A DNA stretch of 64,000 bases from Mesorhizobium helmanticense (GTDB lineage Bacteria > Pseudomonadota > Alphaproteobacteria > Rhizobiales > Rhizobiaceae): NCBI RefSeq assembly GCF_003034915.1, contig NZ_PZJX01000015.1:1-64000 (forward strand), in the 5' to 3' direction. A program made the position numbers and the translations under genes. Shown here one piece after another: positions 30,188 to 39,160 of this stretch. Positions within the stretch are counted from its first letter, which is position 1; the number at the start of each line of letters is the position of its first letter. The notes under the pieces are model-generated. The model had not been told where the DNA came from. It worked only from the letters and a program-made list of their open reading frames with translations, and did no database searches.

Positions 30188-31510
30188 TCAACTGCGAAGG
30201 CCGTCACGGATGGACGAGAAATAACGGTCGGTTCCTACCTGCCCGCCCTTCAACGCGACCTCTAGCCCGTCGATCGCTTCGATGCTGGAATGAGCTACGC
30301 AAAGTGGGGAACCGGGCGAGGCGGGCAGGGTCATCCTGACAGTCAGCGCGTCGACGCCCATTTCTCCCAGCGCATGGCTTGACGTGTCGCCGCCGGCAAT
30401 GATCACGCGCCGCAAGCTCTGCTCCTCCGTCAATTGGCGCAGCAGCGCACCGAGGCCTCGGCCGAGCTTGTGGCGCGCGCCCTCCTGCCGGTCGATCTCG
30501 GCGCCGCGATCCGCCTTAGGCCCGAGCGCCGTGTAGAGGATGACGCTGCGCCCCGCCTGCAGGCTGGCGCGGCCGCGTACTGCCGCACGCGCGATCGCCT
30601 GATCGGAACGTTCCGAAACCAGTTCGATAGGATCGACCTCGATCCCGTCGAAGCCGTCGGTCAAAGCATGGCGGATCTGCCGTTCCGTTGTCGGCGAGCA
30701 ACTGCCCGACACCACAGCTATCCGGTCGGCGGCGCCCGGCGGTGGGAAACTCGCGCTTGCATTTCCCTGCCATTCTGCAAGCAGCGCATATTCGATGCCG
30801 GAAGAGCCGACGACAAAATACCCCCCCTGCTTGCGGGCGCGCCAGATCTCCTTGCCGGCAAGGGCCTGGGTGTCGCGGCTGTCGACATCGACGAGCACGA
30901 TGCCGGTGCCGTCGGCGATCAGCCGATCGAACGAGCTCGACCGCGACGCGGATTGCAGGGTCGCGAGGTCAACCAGCCCTGACGTAAGCTCCGTCTGCCG
31001 CGACAGGTGGATCAGCAGGTCGGATTCATCCATCGGCGTGGTCGGGTGGCGACTCATCACCGGATGGCGGTCGATGCGGAAATACTTTTCACGATAGGCC
31101 GCAAACAGATGCCCGAAGGCAGTGTAGCGCTTGAGCTGCGGCGCGCCGACCAGCAGCGGCACGCTGTCCTGACTGAAGACAGAGCGGCCGATCTCGATCG
31201 CCCGGCCGATGCTGCCGATCGTCGGGCTGGAATCGAAGGTCGAGCAGACTTTGTAGTGGCAGATCTCGGCGTTGAGTGTCTTCAGCCAGGCGAAGGCGCT
31301 CTTGAGATGCGTGTCCATCCATTGCGGCGTCTCGCTTCGGCTGGTCCCGGCCAGCCCGATGGCCTGGCAATGGCTGAACTGCGCAAGCAAGGCCTCGTCC
31401 GGCTGGCGCATGAACAGCACGGTGGGCACGCCGCCGAGCTCGAGCGCCTCCATGACGTCGGTCGAGCCGGTGAGGTCGTCGCCATAATAGCTGAGCAGCA
31501 GGTTTTGCAT
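30188..31510 (-). CDS. oiaK: Four-carbon acid sugar kinase family (DUF1537), probable 3-oxo-isoapionate kinase
   Basis: The product is 440 residues from the ATG at 31508-31510. The N-terminal domain begins with the substrate-binding YYGDDLTGSTDVMEAL. The C-terminal nucleotide-binding domain has VIIAGGDTSSHALGEMGVDA. Family members phosphorylate acid sugars. In D-apionate pathways the OiaK member makes 3-oxo-isoapionate 4-phosphate. The gene lies four bases after the RuBisCO-like gene, which would consume that product, so the pair is almost certainly co-transcribed and linked functionally. The substrate is inferred from context. Confidence 0.72.
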   Translation of the reverse strand: MQNLLLSYYGDDLTGSTDVMEALELGGVPTVLFMRQPDEALLAQFSHCQAIGLAGTSRSETPQWMDTHLKSAFAWLKTLNAEICHYKVCSTFDSSPTIGSIGRAIEIGRSVFSQDSVPLLVGAPQLKRYTAFGHLFAAYREKYFRIDRHPVMSRHPTTPMDESDLLIHLSRQTELTSGLVDLATLQSASRSSSFDRLIADGTGIVLVDVDSRDTQALAGKEIWRARKQGGYFVVGSSGIEYALLAEWQGNASASFPPPGAADRIAVVSGSCSPTTERQIRHALTDGFDGIEVDPIELVSERSDQAIARAAVRGRASLQAGRSVILYTALGPKADRGAEIDRQEGARHKLGRGLGALLRQLTEEQSLRRVIIAGGDTSSHALGEMGVDALTVRMTLPASPGSPLCVAHSSIEAIDGLEVALKGGQVGTDRYFSSIRDGLRS

Positions 31511-31514
31511 CGCT

Positions 31515-32765
31515 TCAGGCCGCCTTGCCGTCACCGAATTTTTCGATCGAGCGCGCCAATTCCGCATGATTGTGGGCGAATTCCGCCAGCGACGTGCCGT
31601 CGACCGCCGCTTGCCACGCCTGCTGCACGGCGCGCACGCCGGCGCCCGGACCGTCCGGATGGCTGACGATGCCGCCGCCGCAGAGATAGAGGAGATCGAC
31701 CGTCCGGCCGGTTCGTTCGTATGTCTCGGGCGCCTGTCCGCCCCACTGGCCGGAACCCGCAACCGGCAGCGCGCAATCATCAGGCGCAAAAATCGGCGTC
31801 GTCACCGCCTTGAAGGACTCGACGAAAGACTCGTCCGGCTCCCAGTATTTCGAGGCGATGCCGTTGATCTGAAACTGGTCGACACCGAGCAGCCGCCAGA
31901 ACTGCTGCCAGACCTTGAAATCCATGCCGAGGCCGGGATGTCGTGTGAGGATATCCCAGCCATTGCGATGGGCGTGGATCACCAGGCTGGAGCGCTTCCT
32001 CAAAAAGGCCATGCCACCAAAGCCGATGGAATTGATGTTGACCACCGCGCAATTGCCGCCGGCCTTCGCCACCAGATCGTGGTTGCGCATCATCTCGTCC
32101 GGATCGGCATGCGAAATGCCGAAGGCATACATCACCTTCTTGCCGGTCTTCTGCTGGTGGTCGAGGATGAGCGGCATGATTGCCTTCACGCGCTCGGCCA
32201 GCGGCGAATAGGCGGGGCTCATCAGCTTCTCGTCGTCCTTGATGAAATCGACGCCGGCCGCGATCAGTTCTGCCACCATTGCGGCCGCCTCGTGCGGCCG
32301 CAACCCCAGCGCCGGCTTGACGATCGTGCCGATGATCGGCCGATCCGTGACGCCAGTCAGCCTGCGGCTGCCGGCGACGCCGAACTGCGGACCTGGATGC
32401 GCGCCCCGATAGTCCTCCGGCAGCTTCATGTCGACGATGCGGATGCCGGACAGGCCCTTGATCGAATAGACGCCGCCAATGGCGATGGTCATCAGCGCCG
32501 AAAGGTCGGTGCCGATGGCGTCGAACGGAAAGGCGATATCCACATCCGCACGCTTGAACGGCCCATCACCGGTCTCGGGAATGGAGGGCTGAAGGGCGTC
32601 GGGCAGGTGCCGTATTGCCAGAACGCGTGCGGCCACCCTGGCCTTGAGTTCCTCGGTCTCGCCCGGCAGCGCAACGAAGGTTCCGGTCGACTGGTCGCTG
32701 GCGATCTTGGCCGCCAGCGCATCGATGCTCCCCGACGTTTCGATGCGGTAGGTAAGGGTGATCAT
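31515..32765 (-). CDS. RuBisCO-like protein, probable 3-oxo-isoapionate-4-phosphate transcarboxylase/hydrolase or decarboxylase
   Basis: The product is 416 residues with the RuBisCO large-subunit fold. The residues that match the RuBisCO catalytic site are Lys150 (IGTIVKPALGL), the carbamylation Lys176 with metal ligands Asp178 and Glu179 (DFIKDDEK), and His266-Arg267 (IHAHRNGW). The flexible loop-6 lysine needed for CO2 addition is absent; that region reads PVAGSGQWGGQ. It is therefore a form IV-type enzyme that acts on an enolate and does not fix CO2. In D-apionate catabolism two such enzymes are known: OiaT gives 3-phosphoglycerate plus glycolate, and OiaX gives L-erythrulose 1-phosphate. 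No erythrulose-phosphate isomerase is nearby, which favours OiaT. Confidence 0.75.
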   Translation of the reverse strand: MITLTYRIETSGSIDALAAKIASDQSTGTFVALPGETEELKARVAARVLAIRHLPDALQPSIPETGDGPFKRADVDIAFPFDAIGTDLSALMTIAIGGVYSIKGLSGIRIVDMKLPEDYRGAHPGPQFGVAGSRRLTGVTDRPIIGTIVKPALGLRPHEAAAMVAELIAAGVDFIKDDEKLMSPAYSPLAERVKAIMPLILDHQQKTGKKVMYAFGISHADPDEMMRNHDLVAKAGGNCAVVNINSIGFGGMAFLRKRSSLVIHAHRNGWDILTRHPGLGMDFKVWQQFWRLLGVDQFQINGIASKYWEPDESFVESFKAVTTPIFAPDDCALPVAGSGQWGGQAPETYERTGRTVDLLYLCGGGIVSHPDGPGAGVRAVQQAWQAAVDGTSLAEFAHNHAELARSIEKFGDGKAA

Positions 32766-32818
32766 GATCTGCTATCCAGGTCGAAGGAGTTCGAAAAAAG
32801 TTCCCTGATCCTCGAAAT

Positions 32819-32834
32819 CTGGTATAATGAGTAC
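32819..32834. promoter_or_regulatory. Candidate operator A (GGTATA-type) upstream of the RuBisCO-like/kinase operon
   Basis: CTGGTATAATGAGTAC begins 54 bases upstream of the RuBisCO-like start, in the gap shared with the divergent GntR gene. The same core recurs at 41037 and 41994. GGTATA is the hexamer bound by the FCD-type GntR regulator NanR in Escherichia coli. Confidence 0.5.
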
Positions 32835-32950
32835 ATAAGTATTGCAAGGGATATCCTGCTTGCGGGATATGATCCGACTGGCGGACAGGCATTCTGGAAA
32901 TCATGACGGCAGTGCTAGATAGAGGCCGGTCAAGGGAGTGATTCGCGACG

Positions 32951-33664
32951 ATGAACCGTTCGGAGCCGATCGTCCGGCGCAAGCTTTCCGACGAAGTCTT
33001 TTTACGGCTGAAGCGCCTGATCACCAGCGGTGAATTGCTGCCGGGCGACGACATGCCGTCGGAGCGCGAGCTGATGGAGCGCTTCGAGGTTGGCAGGCCG
33101 GCGATCCGCGAGGCGATGCAGGCGTTGAGCAATATGGGGCTGGTGGCGATCTCGCATGGCGAGCGCGCCAAGGTGCTGCAGCTGACCGCCAAGTCGATCA
33201 TCAAGCAGGTCGACGGGGCGGCCAAGATCATCCTGTCGTCGTCGAAGGACACGCTGGAGCACCTCAAGACAGCGCGCATCTTCTTCGAGCGCGGCATGGT
33301 CAGGGAAGCCGCCGAAAAGGCCACCGCAGAGGATGTGCAGCGGCTGCGCGCCACCGTTGCCGAACAGCGCAGCTTTCGCGGCGACTCCGAAGCCTTCATA
33401 TCCGTCGACATGAAGTTTCATACCCAGATCGCCGCGATATCCGGCAACCCGATCTATGTTGCGGTCAGCGAAGCGATGCTGGGTTGGCTGAAGGAATATC
33501 ACACCGAAATGCTGATCTGGACCGGCAAGGAACAGTTCACGCTCACCGAGCACGAAGAGATCATCGGCCGCATCGAGAAGAAAGATGCGGAGGGCGCCGA
33601 AAAGGCGATGATCAAGCACCTCGAACGCTCGCGCGCGCTCTATGTGATGAATTCGGAAAAGTGA
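32951..33664 (+). CDS. GntR-family regulator with FCD domain (FadR/NanR-like), probable apionate-regulon regulator
   Basis: The product is 237 residues. The winged helix covers about 10-78, with GDDMPSERELMERFEVGRPA and REAMQALSNMGLV. The all-helical FCD effector domain has the metal- and ligand-binding pattern around FISVDMKFHTQIAAISGNPI (Asp and His) and TEHEEIIGRIEKKD (second His). It reads toward the lactonase gene and away from the RuBisCO-like gene. Similar GGTATA-containing sites precede three transcription units of the cluster, so it probably responds to an apiose pathway intermediate. Confidence 0.83.
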   Translation: MNRSEPIVRRKLSDEVFLRLKRLITSGELLPGDDMPSERELMERFEVGRPAIREAMQALSNMGLVAISHGERAKVLQLTAKSIIKQVDGAAKIILSSSKDTLEHLKTARIFFERGMVREAAEKATAEDVQRLRATVAEQRSFRGDSEAFISVDMKFHTQIAAISGNPIYVAVSEAMLGWLKEYHTEMLIWTGKEQFTLTEHEEIIGRIEKKDAEGAEKAMIKHLERSRALYVMNSEK

Positions 33665-33674
33665 ATCCGCAAGT

Positions 33675-35513
33675 TCAGCTGATCCGGCTGATCGCGTAAG
33701 GCGCCATCACAAGCTGACCTTGGCCAAGCGCTGAAATGTCGACAGGTACATCGTCCGCTGTCAGGTTCGCCAGCCACAGGACGGTCTTGCCCGAGGCGGA
33801 GCGCCCGGCCAGCGCCAGCACCTTGGTCTCATCGCTCGTCCTTGCCGCCAAATGCGCAAGGCCGGCCATTTCGCAAAGCCCTTTGATGGCGTGGAAGATC
33901 GGCCGGGGTGTTCCCTCTGCGACGGGTTCTCCAGATGCCGCGAGCACGCCAAACGGCCCGGTTAAACCGGAGAGCGTGAGTTGCTCCAGCCCAACCGATG
34001 CGACTCGCGCGGCATAGCCGATCGTCCATGCCGCCGAGAACAGGCCGGCATGGCGGGGATCGCGGTCAGCCATGGCAATGCGCTGTCCCCCAGGATTGGC
34101 CTTTGTCGCGCCGCCGTAAGGGTTCTGCCGCATGGCGATGGTCGACGGACCGATGCGGTAGGGCTTTGTTCCAAAGATCGCCCGCACGGATGCGATGATG
34201 AAAGGCAGCGCCTCCAGCGATTGCATGACGCTGAGATCGTCGGCGGCATGCACGATCGGGCAGGTGCAGTGGCTGACGAAATCAAGCTGATTGGGCGGCA
34301 CGCGCTTGCGGTTGAGTTCGGTGAAATAGCTGAACATGCCGCCGCCGAGGCGCAGATCGGGAAAGGCGCGCCGGGCAGCGGCATAGACCTCTTCGAGCGG
34401 CGGACACTCGGGCCAAGCACTGCCGGGCGGCGTCGACTGCCGGTCGACCGAAGGCGAGACGGCGATTGCCGAGAGCGTCAGCCCGGCCTGGCGTACCCTG
34501 TCGGCGACGCCTGACAGCTCAACACTGAGATCACTCGCGCCGGCAACAACGCATTCGAGGGTGGTGGATATCGGATAGGCCACCGCAAGCCGGGCATACG
34601 AGCGCAAGGCGTCGAGCCCATGACCGCGCGTCGGATCGTAGTGGAAGATCAGCTGCTGAGGACCCAGCGCGGCGAGTATCGGGAGGTTTGCGAGCGCAGT
34701 GTCGGCGTCTTCCGGGTAGATGATCACGCCGATATCCGGCAGCTTCGGTCCGGCTTCGCCGAGTTCGACGCGAACCGGCTCGGCGATTGCTGCAGCGGCC
34801 GGGACTTTCGCGTCGCCGGTTATGCGCAGGCTGATCGTCTGGCGCAGGCTTCGGCCGGCAGGCAGCACATAGGGCCATGGCAGCGCGAGCGGTCGAACAT
34901 AGGTCTTGTAGGATGCATCGGACCAGTTGCGCTGGTCCTCCATCTCGAAGGTGTCACCTTCCATCCGGCATTCGGCGGTGACGCCAGACTGAACCTGATG
35001 GGTAATCGACCGCAGATTCTTGAAGGGCTGCCAGGGGTCGATCAGGTCAGGAAGCCTCGTCGCCACCACGCTTCCGTCGGTATGCTCGACCGTGACCGGG
35101 CTGCCGGCCAGGCCGGCGATCGGATGCAGGATGCAGAAACCGCAGCGATTGGTTTCGAAATCGCTTTCGGGGAGAGCCGTTGCGTCGAAAACCAGCCGGC
35201 CGTCGGCATCGCCGTTGATCGTGGCACGAAAGTCGAGCCTGCTTCCGCCTTGCCCCAAGCAGCTTGCCGAGTAACTGACAGTGAAGGCATCGGCGCCCAG
35301 GTCGATGACGAGATCCGTCAGCGTCGGTTCGTAGGTACCCCAGTCGCGATCCCTGACGATGTAGGCGATGGCGCGCAGCACTTCGATGCCGCCATAGCGG
35401 ACGGAGCGCAGGTTGCCATTGACGAAGTCGGCGCTGAGCGTGCCAGCCCGCAGCCTGACCGGTTCGGCTTCAACCGCGCGCGTGCCGTAAAGGAGGAAGG
35501 CGTCGGTAGTCAT
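33675..35513 (-). CDS. apnL: Probable D-apionate lactonase
   Basis: The product is 612 residues from the ATG at 35511-35513. There is no signal peptide, so it is cytosolic. It starts MTTDAFLLYGTRAVEAEPVR and contains a beta-rich N-terminal half and a TIM-barrel-like C-terminal half (IVHAADDLSVMQSLEALPFI, GPSTIAMRQNPYGGA). I assign it to the ApnL family from length, absence of any other recognisable hydrolase motif, and its position directly after a sugar dehydrogenase whose start-stop it overlaps (35510-35513). ApnL opens D-apionolactone to D-apionate. An alternative is an unrelated glycoside-active protein. Confidence 0.62.
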   Translation of the reverse strand: MTTDAFLLYGTRAVEAEPVRLRAGTLSADFVNGNLRSVRYGGIEVLRAIAYIVRDRDWGTYEPTLTDLVIDLGADAFTVSYSASCLGQGGSRLDFRATINGDADGRLVFDATALPESDFETNRCGFCILHPIAGLAGSPVTVEHTDGSVVATRLPDLIDPWQPFKNLRSITHQVQSGVTAECRMEGDTFEMEDQRNWSDASYKTYVRPLALPWPYVLPAGRSLRQTISLRITGDAKVPAAAAIAEPVRVELGEAGPKLPDIGVIIYPEDADTALANLPILAALGPQQLIFHYDPTRGHGLDALRSYARLAVAYPISTTLECVVAGASDLSVELSGVADRVRQAGLTLSAIAVSPSVDRQSTPPGSAWPECPPLEEVYAAARRAFPDLRLGGGMFSYFTELNRKRVPPNQLDFVSHCTCPIVHAADDLSVMQSLEALPFIIASVRAIFGTKPYRIGPSTIAMRQNPYGGATKANPGGQRIAMADRDPRHAGLFSAAWTIGYAARVASVGLEQLTLSGLTGPFGVLAASGEPVAEGTPRPIFHAIKGLCEMAGLAHLAARTSDETKVLALAGRSASGKTVLWLANLTADDVPVDISALGQGQLVMAPYAISRIS

Positions 35514-36544
35514 CTCAGCAAGGCGTCGAGCTGCACCGGTTCGCGGCTCGCAGCACCCGCATAGGCGGCCTCGACCAGCGCGAACGTCTTGAGATTGTCC
35601 GCACCTGAGGTGGCGGGTTCGCGGCCCGCGGCAAGGCAGTCCACCCAGTGCTGCTGGATGGCAACGACGCTTTCCTGGATGTTGTGCCAGGGCCGCGATG
35701 CCCAAGGCAGCAGCGGCGGCGAGGCGTCAGTCACCTTCGTGCCGTTCTTGCCGGTGACGGTAAGCCGGTACCCTTGCGCAAGCCGGATGGTGCCGTCACT
35801 GCCGTCGATTTCGATCAGCGTTTCGGGAAATGGTTCGGTGGCGAGCTTCGTCGCGTAGCTGCAGTCGACCACCGAGGTGGGGCCGCTCTTGTGGTCCATC
35901 AGCATGGTTGCGACGTCCTCGCCGGCGATAGCAGGGTTGATCCGCGCGGTTCGTGTCGTGATCGTCGACACGTCGCCCAGCAAGAAGCGGGCTATGTCGA
36001 GACTATGGATGCCGAGGTCCTCGATGATGAAGCGCTTTCCCGTCGCCAGATAGGGCTGGCCGGAAAACACGTCATAGGCAGAGCGGAAGGAGATGCGGCC
36101 GAAGAAGGGCGTGCCGATCTCGCCGCTGTCGAGCACGGCGCGCACCGCCTGGACCGGTGACTGCCAGCGGAAATTCTCGTGCACCATCAGCTTCACACCG
36201 GCGTCCGCACAAGCCTTTACCATCGCCTTGGCGTCGGCAAGCGTCGGCGCGAACGGCTTTTGGCAGATTGCCGGAACACGGTGCCGTGCTGCCATCTCGA
36301 CCAGCGGACGATGGCTGGGTGCTGTGGTGGCGATATCTACGAAATCCAGGCTTTCGCCGGCAAAAAGTGTCGTCGCGTCGGTATAGCGCCGGGCGATGCC
36401 GAACTGGTCGCCGACGATCCTCAATCGTTCCGGGTCGCGGTCACAGATGGCGACGATCGAGACGCCGGCAATGTCGCGCCAGGCATGCATCTGGTTGACG
36501 GCAAAGAAGCCGCAGCCGATCAGCGCTCCACGCAACTCCGTCAT
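35510..36544 (-). CDS. apsD: Gfo/Idh/MocA-family dehydrogenase, probable D-apiose dehydrogenase
   Basis: The product is 344 residues. The NAD-binding N-terminal fold is seen in GALIGCGFFAVNQMHAWRDI. The family's catalytic-lysine motif is CQKPFAPTLADAKAMVKAC, with the Glu-Lys-Pro motif appearing as Gln-Lys-Pro. The dimerisation and substrate domain includes FIIEDLGIHSLDIARFLLGD with the conserved Asp and His. In known apiose clusters ApsD oxidises D-apiose to D-apionolactone. It sits between the ABC permease (2-base gap) and the lactonase (4-base overlap) in one operon. The substrate is inferred from neighbours. Confidence 0.68.
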   Translation of the reverse strand: MTELRGALIGCGFFAVNQMHAWRDIAGVSIVAICDRDPERLRIVGDQFGIARRYTDATTLFAGESLDFVDIATTAPSHRPLVEMAARHRVPAICQKPFAPTLADAKAMVKACADAGVKLMVHENFRWQSPVQAVRAVLDSGEIGTPFFGRISFRSAYDVFSGQPYLATGKRFIIEDLGIHSLDIARFLLGDVSTITTRTARINPAIAGEDVATMLMDHKSGPTSVVDCSYATKLATEPFPETLIEIDGSDGTIRLAQGYRLTVTGKNGTKVTDASPPLLPWASRPWHNIQESVVAIQQHWVDCLAAGREPATSGADNLKTFALVEAAYAGAASREPVQLDALLR

Positions 36545-36546
36545 GC

Positions 36547-37611
36547 TCAGCCTGCCTTTGCCATCTGCATCAGCGTCACGCGGCTCTGTAGCCGGCGCTG
36601 CGCCTGATCGACGACGACCGCGACGATGATGACGAGGCCCTTGATCACCATCTGCCAGAACGAACTCACCCCCATCATCACCAACCCGTCCGAAAGAATG
36701 CCGATGACGAAGGCACCGACAATGGTGCCGCCGATCGTGCCGCGCCCGCCCGACATCGAGGTGCCGCCAAGCACCGCCGCCGCGATGGCGTTCAGCTCGA
36801 AACTCTCGCCAGTTGCCGGATGCGAGGCCATCAATTCGGAGGAGATGATCAGGCCGACGATCGCCGCGCAGAAACCCGAGAACATGTAGACGAACATCTT
36901 CACCATGTTGACACGCACGCCGGAAATTCGCGACGCCCGTTCATTGCCGCCGACCGCGAAGATGTGGCGGCCGAGCGGCGTGTATTTGGCGAGATAGGCC
37001 GCCGCCAGCGCAACTACGATGAGGATCCAGATCGCCACCGGCAGGCCGAGCAGTCGGCCGGCGCCGAGGAAACCGAAGCCAGTGGTGCCGAGTTCCGACT
37101 TGCCGACGAGGTTGGGGAAGGTGCGGCCATCGGACGACAGCAGCGCCAGGCCGCGCGCGACATAGAGCACGCCGAGCGTTGCGATGAACGGCGCGACGTT
37201 CAGCCTGGTGATCAGCAATCCATTGACGGCGCCGATCAATATGCCGACGGCAAGGGTGATGAGCGCGATTTCGACCACGTTGAAATAGATGGTGTAGCCG
37301 ATCTGCAGGTCGATGCCGTTGAGCACGAGATAGCCGGCGACCATGCCGCACAGGCCGACGATCGAGCCGACCGAAAGGTCGATGCCGCCGGTGATGATGA
37401 CGAAGGTCATGCCCATGGCCAGGAACGCATTCAGCGCCACGTGCTTTGACATCAAGATAAGATTGGCGGTCGACAGGAAGTTCGGCGCCGCGATCGAAAA
37501 GAAGATCAGCACGGCGATCAGCGCGATGAAGGTCCGCGCCTTCATCAGCGTCAGCAGCAGCGAGCCGCTGGCAGCAGAGGGAACAGCCGCCTTGGCCGGG
37601 ATGTCAGTCAT
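36547..37611 (-). CDS. Sugar ABC transporter permease (RbsC-like)
   Basis: The product is 354 residues from the ATG at 37609-37611. It has about 8-10 membrane helices of the branched-chain/ribose permease type (BPD_transp_2). Seen segments are FVIITGGIDLSVGSIVGLCG and the cytoplasmic coupling region GRHIFAVGGNERASRISGV, then GGTSMSGGRGTIGGTIVGA. It forms the channel of a carbohydrate importer with the ATPase that overlaps its start by 8 bases. It is the third transport gene of the operon and precedes the apiose dehydrogenase. Confidence 0.9.
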   Translation of the reverse strand: MTDIPAKAAVPSAASGSLLLTLMKARTFIALIAVLIFFSIAAPNFLSTANLILMSKHVALNAFLAMGMTFVIITGGIDLSVGSIVGLCGMVAGYLVLNGIDLQIGYTIYFNVVEIALITLAVGILIGAVNGLLITRLNVAPFIATLGVLYVARGLALLSSDGRTFPNLVGKSELGTTGFGFLGAGRLLGLPVAIWILIVVALAAAYLAKYTPLGRHIFAVGGNERASRISGVRVNMVKMFVYMFSGFCAAIVGLIISSELMASHPATGESFELNAIAAAVLGGTSMSGGRGTIGGTIVGAFVIGILSDGLVMMGVSSFWQMVIKGLVIIVAVVVDQAQRRLQSRVTLMQMAKAG

Positions 37612-39160
37612 GGGCGGTGTTCTCCGTGTGCGGGGCCGGCCCGTGGCCAAGCGCCGAGGCAGCGACAAGAACTGCCTCCGTCGCCTCGGCGCGATCGAAC
37701 ATGCCGGTCAGTTTTCCATTGCTCATCACCGCGATGCGGTCGGACAGCGCCATCACCTCATCGAGATCCGAGGTTGCGAAGAGAATGCCCAATCCGTCGC
37801 GCGACAGTTTGCGCATGGTGCGGAAGACGTCGGCCTTGGCGCCGACATCGATGCCGCGGCTTGGCTCGTCCATCAGCAGCACCTTGGGCCCGGTAAGCAG
37901 CGCCTTGCCGATCACCACCTTTTGCTGGTTGCCGCCGGACAGCGACGAGACCTCCTGTGCCGGATCGGCAACCTTGATCGCCAGTTCCCGCACCATCTGC
38001 ACCACCGCCTGCCTTTCAGGGCCGCCGCGGATATGAAATAGGCGGACAAACCGCGACAGGCTGGCCAGCGTCAGATTGCTGGCAACCGACAGGATCGACA
38101 CCAGCCCTTCGCGCTGGCGGTCTTCGGGGATCAGCGCCAGCCCGCGCCGGATGCGCCGTGTCGTATCGCGCTCCTTGACCCTCTTACCGGCGATGAAGAT
38201 CGTTCCGGTGGCTCGGCCATGACGGCCCATGATGCAGTCGAACAGCTCGCTGCGTCCGGCGCCCATCAGGCCATAGATGCCGAGGATCTCGCCGGCGCGC
38301 AGCGACAGCGAGACATGGTCGACCGCAAGACCGCCGGTCGCGCGCGACAGGCAGATGTCCTCGGCGCGGAATATCTCTTCGCCTGGAACATGGCCGTCGG
38401 CTTTGGCAAAATCCTTGGCGTCGGAGCCAATCATTTGCCGCACGATCCACCGCGTGTCGACGTTTTTCATCTCCTCCTGACCGGTGATGTGCCCGTCGCG
38501 CAGCACGGTGATGTAGTCGCCGATGCGGATCAGCTCCTCGAGCCGGTGCGAAATGTAGACGATGGCGACACCGCGCGCCTTGAGGTCGGCAATCACCTTG
38601 AACAGGATCTCGACTTCCGCTGCACTCAGGGCCGAGGTCGGTTCGTCCATGATCAGGATGCGCGCATCGAGCGAAACCGCCTTGGCGATCTCGACCAGTT
38701 GCTGCTGGCCGATGCGCAGATCCTCGACCAGTATGTCGGGCCGGATCCCGGCCTGCAGGCGTTCGAGAAATTGCGCAGCGCGGCGCTCCTGCTCCTTGCG
38801 GTCGATCTTGCGGAACCGGTTGGTGATCTCGCGGGTGGCGAAAATGTTCTCGGCGACGGTCAGGTTACCGAACAGGTTCAGCTCCTGGAACACCATGCCG
38901 ATGCCGCGGTTCACCGCGTCTCCCGATGACGCGAAGGAGACGTCTTCACCTTCGAGCAGAATACGGCCGGCGGTCGGCTGCTCTACCCCGGCAATGATCT
39001 TCATCAGCGTCGATTTGCCGGCGCCGTTTTCGCCGACCAGCACATTGACCGCGCCCTTGCGCACCTCGAAATTCGCGCGCTTGACCGCAACGGTGCCCGA
39101 ATAGACCTTGGAGACGTCTTCCAGCTTCAGAATGACATCGTGATTTGCCACGGTACTCAT
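37604..39160 (-). CDS. Sugar ABC transporter ATP-binding protein (RbsA-like, two ATPase domains)
   Basis: The product is 518 residues with two fused nucleotide-binding domains, as in ribose and xylose importers. The first has Walker A VGENGAGKSTLM, signature LRIGQQQLVEIAKAV and Walker B ARILIMDEPTSAL. The second has the usual degenerate Walker A (GLMGAGRSELFDC), signature SLSGGNQQKVVIGKALL and Walker B KVLLMDEPSRGIDVG. It energises import through the adjacent permease. It overlaps the DUF2291 gene by 4 bases and the permease by 8. Confidence 0.93.
   Translation of the reverse strand: MSTVANHDVILKLEDVSKVYSGTVAVKRANFEVRKGAVNVLVGENGAGKSTLMKIIAGVEQPTAGRILLEGEDVSFASSGDAVNRGIGMVFQELNLFGNLTVAENIFATREITNRFRKIDRKEQERRAAQFLERLQAGIRPDILVEDLRIGQQQLVEIAKAVSLDARILIMDEPTSALSAAEVEILFKVIADLKARGVAIVYISHRLEELIRIGDYITVLRDGHITGQEEMKNVDTRWIVRQMIGSDAKDFAKADGHVPGEEIFRAEDICLSRATGGLAVDHVSLSLRAGEILGIYGLMGAGRSELFDCIMGRHGRATGTIFIAGKRVKERDTTRRIRRGLALIPEDRQREGLVSILSVASNLTLASLSRFVRLFHIRGGPERQAVVQMVRELAIKVADPAQEVSSLSGGNQQKVVIGKALLTGPKVLLMDEPSRGIDVGAKADVFRTMRKLSRDGLGILFATSDLDEVMALSDRIAVMSNGKLTGMFDRAEATEAVLVAASALGHGPAPHTENTAHD

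Noticed and set aside
31515..32765. A RuBisCO large-subunit homologue suggesting carbon fixation.
   Set aside because: The loop-6 lysine is missing, there is no small subunit or phosphoribulokinase, and the neighbours are sugar-acid catabolic genes.
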